Positions 7,325 through 15,391 of a DNA stretch of 64,000 bases are shown one piece after another (position 1 is the stretch's first letter; each line of letters starts with the position of its first letter). The stretch is from Thiocapsa sp. UBA6158. GTDB lineage: Bacteria; Pseudomonadota; Gammaproteobacteria; Chromatiales; Chromatiaceae. Where the stretch lies: contig NZ_DIUM01000072.1 of NCBI RefSeq assembly GCF_002423035.1, forward strand, positions 1-64,000. Reading direction: 5' to 3'. A program made the position numbers and the translations under genes. Below the pieces are notes generated by a model. That model saw nothing but the letters and a program-made list of their open reading frames with translations, was not told where the DNA came from and did no database searches.

Positions 7325-9179
7325 GTTGTTCTGCCGATCATCGTGATCCGGCGCCTGGAGTGCGTCCTGATCAAGTGGCGGGAGGACAAGGCGGCCGAGG
7401 TGCGGTCCAACCGGCCCACCTTGACCGAGCATGCGCTCGCTAAGCTGGTGAAGGGGCTGGAGATCGGCACGGCTCCATTCTGGAACCGGACCGACAAGAC
7501 GCTGCGCAGCGTCTACGAGGAAGACCACACCCTGCTCGAAGAGAGCTTTCGTGACTCTATCAACGGCTTCTCGCCCAACGTCGACGACATCATCGAGCAC
7601 TTCAACTACCGTGGCACCATCGGGCAGATGGTCAAGAACAACCGTCTCGCTCCGATCCTGAATCAGTACAAGGAACTGGAGCTCGGCCCCGACAAGCTCT
7701 CGCCGCTCGAGATGGGCTACATCTACGAGGAGCTGCTGCGGCGCTTCTCGGAGCAAAGCGGCGAGGAGGCCGGAGAGCACTTCACCCCGCGCGAGGTGAT
7801 CCGGCTGATGGTGGAGCTGCTGGACATCCCTGTCCCCGAGCGGCACATCTCCGTCTACGACCCGGCCTGCGGGACCGGCGGCATGCTGTCGGTGGCCAAA
7901 GAGCATCTGCTCGACCGCGCCGCCACGCCGGAGCAACGCGACAGCGTGGAGCGGCTCGTGACCGTTCACGGCCAGGAGATGTCGCCGACCAACTACGCCA
8001 TCTGTCAGGCCGACTCGCTGATCAAGAACGACCGACAAGCCAAGGTCTATCTCGGCAACTCGCTGATCCCGCACGACTCCCACAGCCGCGAGCCGGGCGA
8101 TCAGCTTCCGGAAGCGGGATACCGTTTCGACTTCATGCTCTCCAATCCGCCCTTCGGCGTGACCTGGGGCGGCAAGGACGGCTACGAGACCGAGGCGCGC
8201 AAGCTGGCCAGGTCGCGCGTAAACGACGGCGCGCTCCTTTTCCTGCAAACCATGCTGGCCAAGATGAAGCAGCCGGAGAAGGGCGCCAGCCGCATCGCCA
8301 TCATCTTCAACGGCTCGCCGCTCTCCAACGGCGATTGCGGCTCGGGCGAGAGCGAGATCCGACGCTGGATCCTGGAGAACGACTGGCTCGACACCATCCT
8401 GATGCTGCCCGATCAACTCTTCGACAACACCGGCATTTACACCTACATCTGGCTGCTGCGCAACGACAAGCCGGCCTCCCACCGCGGCCGCGTGATGCTG
8501 ATCGACGCCCGCCAGCAGTACGAGAAGGAGCCCAGATCCTTCGGCAACAAGCGCAACCGCATCAGCGATGGTCACCGTGCCTGGATCCAGGAGCGCTACC
8601 GCGAAGGCCGGGAGGAGGGCTTCGTCGACGAGCAGGTCAAATGCTTCCGGCGCGAAGACTTCGCCGACCACAAGGTCAGCGTCGTCTTCTGGCAGTTAGT
8701 TGGACGAAGACGACCGGCCCGCCACCGTCACCGAGCCCTACGAGAAGGCGTTCACGGCGGCGAACCTCAAGAAGGAGCAGGAGTTTTACGACAGCGAGCT
8801 GAGCTTTCGCTTGCGCATGAAGATCGGCGAGACCGAGACGACGCGGACCTTTACCCTTGGTCCGAAGGACAACGCGGCTCGGCAGTTCAAGGCGCTCATG
8901 CAGAATAAGCCGCAGGTGCTGTCCGTCGACTGGACCCACCGACACTATGTGAAGGACGACGAATACATCCCGTTCGGCGAGGACATCGAGGCGTTTCTTG
9001 ACCGCGAGATCGCCAAGCCGATTATCCGCTGGCAGGACAGCCCGCAGCTCGGCTACGAAATCCTGCCGAACAAGTACTTCTACTGCTACCAGCCGCCCAA
9101 GCCCGCGGATGAGCTGCGCGCCGAATTCTGGCGTCTGGAGAAGGAGGCGGAGACGCTCTTGGAGGGTTTGGCGCAGTGA
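7325..9179 (+). pseudogene. hsdM: Type I restriction-modification methyltransferase HsdM, truncated and frameshifted
   Basis: Remnant of the N6-adenine methyltransferase subunit of a type I restriction system. Similarity begins abruptly at VVLPIIVIRRLECVL (about 7325), so the first 30 or so residues are missing. The helical N domain, the SAM motif DPACGTGGML and the catalytic NPPF (in LSNPPFGVTWGG) are intact. Near 8697 the frame breaks: the sequence runs out of VSVVFWQ into an unrelated frame, while the true continuation (DEDDRPATVTEPYEKAF to the stop at 9179) is in the next frame. The combined length would be about 615 residues. The lost start and the frameshift make activity unlikely unless the frameshift is a sequencing error. 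Confidence 0.85.
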
Positions 9180-9507
9180 AGAAAGGCGCCGATTCAGACA
9201 TGATCGTCACCTCGGGATACCGGCAGTTTATCGGCGATCTGAAGGCACGGGTCACCGCCGCGCGTCTCTCGACCGCGCGTCATATCAATCGCGATCTGAT
9301 CAATCTCTATTGGGACATTGGACAGTCGATTGACCAGAAGCAGGCGGTCATGGGTTGGGGCGAATCCGTTGTCGAGGTCATCGCCCGTGATCTGAGTGCG
9401 GCCTTTCCCGGGACGACCGGGTTGTCGCCCCAGAACGTCTGGCGGATGCTTCGGCTCTATCGGACCTACACGGACGCTCAATTCATCTCACAGCTTGTGA
9501 GAGAAGC
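9176..9507 (+). pseudogene. YhcG/DUF1016 N-terminal fragment
   Basis: Starting at GTG 9176 (overlapping the hsdM stop) or ATG 9200, this encodes about 100 residues of a DUF1016 N-terminal domain. Recognisable pieces are YRQFIGDLKARV, INRDLINLYWDIGQSI, GWGESVVEVIARDLSAAFP and GLSPQNVWRMLRLY. YhcG proteins are PD-(D/E)XK nucleases often found inside type I systems. The nuclease half is missing: homology stops near 9507 and the reading frame runs on into antisense-like sequence before hitting hsdS DNA. It is a truncated relic. Confidence 0.7.
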
Positions 9508-9524
9508 AAACCGGCAATGTCTGG

Positions 9525-10204
9525 ATGCCCGAGGTCCCGTCGGGTTGGGAGCTGTCGAGCCTGAAGCGGGTCTCCGAGATTCAAGGCGGCCTCACACTCG
9601 GCAAGGTATACGAGGGCAGGGTGGTCGAAAAGCCCTATCTTCGAGTCGCCAACGTTCAGGATGGGCATCTGAGCTTGACGCATGTGACGACGATCGCCGT
9701 GCCGGAGGAGGTGCGGCTCGGGTGACGCTTTGCTCCGGCGATGTTCTGATGACGGAAGGCGGCGATCTCGACAAATTGGGTCGCGGCACGGTTCGGAACG
9801 GCGAGATCCCGGATTGTCTCCATCAGAACCACATCTTTGCGATCCGCTGCTTCAAGCACAAACTGCTGCCGGAGTTTCTGGCCTATCTGACCGCCTCTCG
9901 GTATGGTCGCGACTACTTCGAGGCGACCGGCAAACGCACGACAAACTTGGCGAGCACGAACTCGACCAAGGTTGGCCTGTTCCCGATCCCTCGCCCCTCG
10001 ATCGATGAACAACGGGCTATTTGTGCCTTTCTCGACGAGAAGCTGGATCGCATCGGACGGATCGTTCGTAGTATCGAGTCGCAGATCGATACACTCGGCG
10101 CTTACCGAAAATCCCTGATCCATGAATGCGTCACCGGACGGCGGCGGATCACGGCGGCGGATGTGGAGCCCTTGAAGGTTTGGGTGGCCGGCGGGCCTGA
10201 TTAA
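9525..10204 (+). pseudogene. hsdS: Type I specificity subunit HsdS, C-terminal half, frameshifted
   Basis: The remaining part of HsdS begins at MPEVPSGWELSSLKRV, followed by EIQGGLTLGKVYEG and YLRVANVQDGHL (target-recognition domain). It shifts frame near 9722 (after VPEEVRLG) into SGDVLMTEGGDLDKLGRGTV, HQNHIFAI, KRTTNLASTNSTKVGLFPIP and the C-terminal helix ending IHECVTGRRRI. Only one recognition domain and the distal conserved helix remain; the first recognition domain is missing and its place is taken by the yhcG fragment. Not expected to be functional. Confidence 0.8.
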
Positions 10205-10246
10205 GCGAGGCTGCTCTTGGTGCGCTCCATGTCTCCGTGAGAGACT

Positions 10247-10334
10247 TTAAACCGCGCCCGGTGCGGTATGCGTTGTTTGTTGGATTGGCTCGGCCGCGCC
10301 AGCTCCGCAAACTTTCGGAGCCGGCGCGGTTTAA
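10247..10334. repeat. Dispersed palindromic element, copy 3 (subfamily 1)
   Basis: An 88-bp element with perfect 10-bp ends TTAAACCGCG / CGCGGTTTAA. The first 25 bases after the left end (CCCGGTGCGGTATGCG...) match the copies at 3423 and 62706; the right half has diverged. It is separated by 21 bp from copy 4. Confidence 0.8.
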
Positions 10335-10355
10335 CGTGTTAAAAAACATTGAACT

Positions 10356-10441
10356 CTAAACCGCGTCACTACAAAGGTCGGAAAAATCCTTGAGTCCGAC
10401 AAAACGTGAAAATGACGCATTTCACTCTGGACGCGGTTTAG
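10356..10441. repeat. Dispersed palindromic element, copy 4
   Basis: An 86-bp element with ends CTAAACCGCGTC / GACGCGGTTTAG (12-bp perfect inverted repeat) and an unrelated, A-rich interior containing GTCGGA / TCCGAC. Together with copy 3 it fills the 321-bp gap between the hsdS and hsdR remnants. Confidence 0.8.
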
Positions 10442-10525
10442 AACCCGACAGGATTCAAGGCACACGTCGTCCATCCGTGTGCATCGATTAGGGCCGGAAC
10501 GACGATCAGGGAATCGAGATCCGAC

Positions 10526-11885
10526 ATGGCAAAAGGTCGACGGCACATCCCGGAGCTGAGCTTTCAGCAGCACATCGCGGCCTGCCTGGTGCGTGTGCAC
10601 GGCTATGGCGTGCTCGAACAGTCCGACATCATGGACACCGAGAACTGCATCGCCGAAGAGGAGTTCTGGAGGTTCCTCACGGCCACCCAGTCCGATTCCT
10701 GAATGGTCTGCCGATCGTCGTGCTGGAGCTGAAGCACGAGAAAAACCAGAGCGTTCACAACGCCGTCGCGCAGTTCGCCGCGCGAGACCACGGCCACAAG
10801 ATCTTCCAACATCCGTTTCTCTATCTCGCTGCGGATACGAGCGATGTAATGGCCGCGAGCGACCCGTGCCGCGTCGAGAACTTCCGTTGGCACAACAGTG
10901 GGTTGATCAATCGGCCGCAAACCGACGGGGAGTACCCGATCGAGTTTCTGTACCGCGAGGTGCTCTCGCAGGACCAGTTGCTCGAAATGCTGTCCTTCTT
11001 CCTGGTTCGGGTGCCGCACCGCGAGGCCGAGGACGACAAGCCGGAACGTCCGGCCTTCACCATCCTGCCGCGTTATCACCAGAGCCGCATGGTGCGGAAG
11101 GTCGCGGACGATGCCGCGGCGCACTTTGCGGCGTCGGGCGACATCGGTCGGAAGTATCTGATCGGCCATTCGGCCGGCAGCGGCAAGACGCTCTCCATCT
11201 GTTGGCTTGCGGACCGGCTTCACAGCCTCTTCAAGCCGGGCACCGGCGAGAAGCTGGTGGACATCGTCTTCATCCTGACGGACCGCAAATCGCTTGATAC
11301 CAACATCCGGGACGATCTCGAGAACTTTGCGCACCTCAAGGACGTGGTGGGTCTGGCACGCAAGGCGGACCATCTGCCGCGCTTGCTGAAGGAGCGTAAG
11401 TCGATCATCGTCAGCACCCAGCAGAAGTTCGTCTGGGTGCTGGAGCAGATCGAGAATAATCCGGACCTCGAGGGTCTGCGGGTGGCCTTTCTGATCGACG
11501 AGGCCCATCGTTCGCAAGAGGGCCGGATGGGGGTGGCCATCTGCGTGCCGTTTCGCGCGTCGGGGGATCCGGATGCGGAGGACGCCGAGGGCGACGACAA
11601 GGACTCGGAGGAGACCATCGCCCGGATCATCCGCGAGCATGACCGTAACCAGCTTTTCGTCGCCTTTACCGCCACGCCGTCCCTGGCCACGGTGACTTCA
11701 TTGTCCGGTCGTCCCCGGGTCGGATCAGGAGCGGCTGTATCCGAAAGGTGTCGGTCAGCGAGCATGCGGTCAACGGGCTCGCGGACGGCGAGCTGATCGA
11801 GAACCGCTTCGAGGGCGACGATTACCGGTTGATGGTGGTGGCCAGCAAGTTCCAGACGGGTTTCGATCAACCGCTGCTGGCCGTG
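10526..11885 (+). pseudogene. hsdR: Type I restriction endonuclease HsdR, multiply deleted
   Basis: Remnant of the motor/nuclease subunit. The first 58 codons (HIPELSFQQHIAACLVRVHGYGVLEQSDI...) end in a stop at 10702. At that point an internal deletion joins FLTATQSDS to FLNGLPIVVLELKHEKN in another frame, removing most of the PD-(D/E)XK core but keeping ELK. The motor follows with GHSAGSGKTLSICW (Walker A) and LIDEAHRSQEGR (DEAH). A second deletion follows FVAFTATPSLATVT. The sequence resumes in the third frame at VSEHAVNGLADGE...DDYRLMVVASKFQTGFDQPLLA and then fuses into radC. The full protein is about 1,000 residues; well under half remains. It is clearly dead. Confidence 0.88.
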
Positions 11886-12482
11886 CTGCTCGGCAAGGGC
11901 ACACCGGGCACGGATGTGATGGCGCTTGCCGCCAAACTGGCCAGGGTCATCGACGAGAAGGGGCTCGAGGTGGAGGCGGACGATCTGCGCGGACTCGATG
12001 GCATCGGCGACGCGAAGGCGACCTTGGTGATGGCGGCCATGGAGTTCGCGCGTCGCCGCATTAAGCCCGACGGGGCAAGGATCGAGACCCCAGCCGACTT
12101 GTTGTCGCATGTGCGGCACTATGCCGACCGCAAGCAAGAGCACTTTCTCTGTGCCAGCATCAACGGGGCGAACGAGATCATCAACATTCGGGTCGTGTCC
12201 ATCGGTCTGGTCGACCGCACGCACGTTCATCCGCGCGAGGTCTTCGCCGACGCCTTGACCGATCGGGCCTCCGCCGTGATCGTCGCCCACAATCATCCCG
12301 CCGGGAGTCTGGAGCCGTCGCCAGCGGATCTCGCTGTGACCCGGCAGCTCAAGGCCGCGGGTGCTCTGCTTGGCATCGGGTTGCTCGATCACATCATCTT
12401 CAACCGCACGATCTATTTCAGCTTTCTGGAGGCGGTGCGGCTGTGGCGACCGACGGCGCAACCGCCGAGACCCTACCTGTAG
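11886..12482 (+). pseudogene. radC: RadC/JAMM-family protein fused to the HsdR remnant
   Basis: About 198 residues of a RadC-family protein read in frame with the last HsdR fragment (ORF 11748-12482). The helix-hairpin-helix part (LLGKGTPGTDVMAL, LRGLDGIGDAKA) is followed by the JAMM metallo-domain with the zinc-site pattern AHNHPAGSLEPSPADLAVT. The active-site region and the C-terminal GLLDHIIFNRT look intact. Only some 20 N-terminal residues are lost, replaced by HsdR sequence at the junction DQPLLAVLLGKG. RadC-like genes often sit in mobile or restriction islands; their role is unresolved. No promoter of its own is seen, so it is treated as a relic although the domain could still fold. Confidence 0.75.
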
Positions 12483-14034
12483 TCCGCAGCCCTGAGTCCC
12501 TGCGCCTTGAGCTTCATGCGGACCGCTCGCGGCGTGATGCCCATCTGAGTCGCGATTTGATCGACATTGCCGCGACTGACCCTCAAGGCTCGTGTCAGCG
12601 TTTCGACCTCGGCCTGCTTGGCTGCTTGCTGTTTGCGTGTGCGCCATGCCGGGAGGGATTCGCTCGGCGTCGTCACCGGGACGTCGATGTCGGTAATCCG
12701 AGCATCCGCGGCAAAGATGAAGGCGCGTTCGAGGACGTTCTCCATCTCTCGAATGTTGCCCGGCCAGGCATAGGACAAGGCTTTGAGCCGCGCGGCTTGA
12801 ACCAATGTCTTTTCGGCAGTGGCATAGCGTTGGGCGAGCTTGCGGATGATGTGCGTGATCAGGGCGTCGATGTCCTCGGGGCGCTCGCGCAGCGGGGGGA
12901 TCGCGATCGGCACGACGTTGAGTCGATAGAAGAGGTCGCGACGAAAATGTCCGGCGTCGACCATCGCGACGATCTCGCGGTTCGAGGCGGCAATGATCCG
13001 GACATCCGAGCGCAGGTGGCGCTTGCCGCCGACCCGTTCGTATTCGCCTTCCTGAATGACACGCAACAACTTGGCTTGCGCCGAAAGCGGGAGCGAGTCG
13101 ATCTCGTCGAGGAAGAGCGTCCCTTTCTCGGCACGCTCGAAGTAGCCGTGATGCACCTCGTAGGCGCCCGTGAAGGCGCCTTTCTCATGCCCGAAGAGGG
13201 CCGTTTCGACCAGATTCTCCGGAATGGCGCCGCAGTTGACCGTGACCATCGGCTTGTCGCGACGTGCACTGAGCCCATGCAGGGCGCGTGCGACAAGCTC
13301 CTTTCCGCAGCCGGTCTCGCCGGTGATCATGACGGTCACGTCCGTCGGCGCCACGATTCGGACCGCCCGCAGCGCATCGCGGCGGACTCTGCGACGATCG
13401 GCTGCAGGGCCGCGTCGGTGCTGCCGATATCGACCGGCGGCGGGCACCAGTTCTCGCGCAGTCGCCGGCGAATCCCGGGTGTCATGAGTGTCGTGAGGTT
13501 TCCCGAGGTCAGGCGCTCGCCGTCCGCCCGGTACTCGGTGCCTTCGTTGCGTGCGGCAAGCTGCCGATCGAGATAGATGCAGACGTTGCAGGAGCCATCC
13601 CCGCTCGCGATCGTCTGTCGCAACTCCACCTTCGCATATCCGAAGTGGCGCGCGGCGATTCCGCCGAAGACGCTCGACGTCATCCGGCAGAGCGAGGGTG
13701 CATGCTTGACCTGCTCGCCGAAGGGGCAACGGCTGTTGACGACCCGAACCATCCCGGCTCCGCAGGACGCGCGGGAAAATCGCCCGCCGATCTGATTCTT
13801 GATCTCGACGATCAGGTCCGCGTAATGGTCCCGGTCCAACGGTCCCGGCGAGCCGAGGACCTCGCGGGCCTTCTCCTCCAGGCAAACACCCGCCGTCAGG
13901 CCGATCTGCTCGATCTGCTCGAGGTGAGCGGCACAACTGGGGCATTCGGCCCGATCCATCGCCTTGGCGATCTCGGCCACGAAGGATTGAAGAAAGGCGA
14001 CCGCGCGTGACGGTGATCCGGTTGCTTCAGGCAT
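12473..14034 (-). pseudogene. Sigma-54-dependent activator with cysteine-rich sensor domain, one frameshift
   Basis: An NtrC-type enhancer-binding regulator in two frames. The N-terminal part (14034 to about 13390) starts MPEATGSPSRAVAFLQSF and has a methanogen-output-domain-1-like sensor with CPSC, RCPFGEQVKHAPSLCRMTS and GDGSCNVCIYL. The rest (to 12473) has the AAA+ domain with GETGCGKE (Walker A), the sigma-54-contacting GAFTGA, LFLDEID (Walker B), and a C-terminal Fis-like helix-turn-helix. The frames join around 13385, where loss of one 7-bp GATGCGC unit would explain the break. The joined length is about 520 residues, normal for the class. It ends 10 bp inside the radC 3' end, tail to tail. 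The probable target is the sigma-54 promoter upstream of the carbonic-anhydrase-like gene. Confidence 0.75.
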
Positions 14035-14083
14035 GTTCGATGATCGATAAGGTCAATCGTTCAGCCAAAAAGAGAAGGGGCTC

Positions 14084-14326
14084 TCATGAGTGCCCGCACC
14101 CGCATCCTGCACCGTGTTGGTGACCCCGCGGCGTGTCGGCAGGCTGCAGCGAGCGAACGGCCTGATCGCGACCCCGGGCCATGCGGCCGTGTACCGCCGG
14201 TGCGCAGAGAAAGACGCGAGCCGTTGTGCCCCCGCAGGCGGGACAGGACGGCGGCTCGGCGTTCATGGACTGGGATCTCTCGAAGGAGGTTTGACAGCAG
14301 GTGCACCGGTAGTCGTAGATCGGCAT
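14084..14326 (-). CDS. FmdB-family zinc ribbon protein
   Basis: An 80-residue FmdB-type (CxxC-CxxC putative regulatory) protein. It begins MPIYDYRCTCCQTSFE with the first CxxC and continues with SCPACGGTTARVF as the second, forming one zinc ribbon. The tail is His/Cys/Gly rich (GAGCGCGHS). FmdB proteins are found beside amidase, formamidase and C1 genes and are presumed regulatory, but none is well characterised. The gene lies 90 bp downstream of the carbonic-anhydrase-like gene and 50 bp upstream of the sigma-54 activator on the same strand, so the three probably form one unit. Confidence 0.75.
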   Translation of the reverse strand: MPIYDYRCTCCQTSFERSQSMNAEPPSCPACGGTTARVFLCAPAVHGRMARGRDQAVRSLQPADTPRGHQHGAGCGCGHS

Positions 14327-14416
14327 CGGAGGACTCTCTGTTTGATGTCGACGCTCGTCGTCGAGCAAGTGTCGTGGCGCGAGGCAAGTCGGCGCCCGAG
14401 CCGGGCGCCGTTTCGA

Positions 14417-15071
14417 TCAACGCCAGCGGTTGGGCTGCGGCGTCGTGACGCCGAACTGCGCGGAGGTCACATCCGTACGGGCGCGCTTCTCGTCATCGAG
14501 CAGGGGCGGGCGCAAGCGCCGGGTCTCCACCTCCCAAACCCAGCCGCTGACGACCCACGTCCTTCGGGATCAGCGGGTGATTTCGGAACGTCTCCACCGT
14601 CTTCATGCAGGTGACGTCCACATCGTCCATCATCCCGATCCATTTCGCGAAGCCGCCCGGAGCGAGCTTCAACTCGGGCAAGGTCGGATCCAGGGTCAGT
14701 TCGTCGATGTCGACGCCTTTGGCCCGGAGTGCCGCTTCCAGGTCCTTGGCGTTTGCCGACAACATCCCGCACTGGGTGTGTTGGACGATGACGATCTCCT
14801 GTGTCCCGAAGAAGTTGCAGGTGAGCATCGCCGATCGGATGGCGTCGTCCGTGACGATCCCGCCGGCATTGCGAAAACAATGGGCGTCTCCGCCGCCGAC
14901 CGGGCTGTCGACCCGAATCCCGAGTGCTTCATCGACCGGCAGGCGCTCGTCCATGCAGGCCAAGACCCAGAGTCGACGGTTGTTCGGGCCATCGGGTCCG
15001 AAGCGGCGGCGGGTCGCCCAATGGTTATAGGCATCGACACGTGCGGTGATCTCGTCTTTCAGATAGCTCAT
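14417..15071 (-). pseudogene. Beta-carbonic anhydrase family enzyme (possible COS/CS2 hydrolase), 1-nt frameshift
   Basis: The start at 15071 has AGGAG upstream. The zinc-site pattern of beta-carbonic anhydrases is present: CMDER (Cys, Asp, Arg) near residue 39, and HTQC about 58 residues later, with FRNAGG between. The same fold is used by carbonyl sulfide and CS2 hydrolases, plausible in a sulfur bacterium; the sequence does not decide between them. After HPLIPKDV the frame leaves the family pattern. Removing one base from the C-run at 14554-14556 restores VVSGWVWEVETRRLRPPLL and a stop at 14417-14419, giving about 217 residues. As read, the protein would end at 14493 with an aberrant 20-residue tail. 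All catalytic residues precede the break. Confidence 0.78.
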
Positions 15072-15131
15072 CGCGTTTCTCCTAACCCTCAGTTGGTGTT
15101 CTGGTTGGCCGAGAACGGCAACCGGAACTTC

Positions 15132-15146
15132 GCAATGCTTGTGCCA
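15132..15146 (-). promoter_or_regulatory. Sigma-54 (RpoN) promoter
   Basis: On the minus strand, TGGCAC (15146-15141), five bases, then TTGC (15135-15132) is a near-perfect -24/-12 element with correct spacing. The transcript would start near 15120, giving a leader of about 50 nt before the carbonic-anhydrase-like gene. A palindrome TTTCC-GAAAT-GGAAA at 15267-15281 lies at enhancer distance (about 150 bp upstream) and could bind the activator encoded at 12473-14034. Confidence 0.8.
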
Positions 15147-15391
15147 GGGTGGACGATGATCATCATCAAAAGCTTAGTGTAGCGGTTGGATTTGGTTTCG
15201 TCGTCGGTTTGAGTGAAATCCGAGATGACTTGAATAAAAACAACGTATTGTGATTTGGAAGTGGGGTTTCCGAAATGGAAATGCTGCTTCCGGATTGGTG
15301 CGCAAACCATCGCGGATTATTCCGGGACTGCCGACGATGAAGGGGATTCAGCGGCCGGCGCAGGATGACCGGTGTTCCCGGCGGTGTCGCC

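Noticed and set aside
7286..8671. 461-codon minus-strand frame over hsdM
   Set aside because: Antisense to clear HsdM motifs (DPACGTGG, NPPF); Val/Leu-rich shadow composition.
10247..10441. Reading the AACCGCG palindromes as intrinsic terminators
   Set aside because: The complementary ends are 60-90 bp apart, have no U-tract, and occur also upstream of start codons.
14086..15182. Plus-strand frames over the fmdB and carbonic-anhydrase-like genes
   Set aside because: Both minus-strand genes show intact metal-binding motifs; the plus frames do not.
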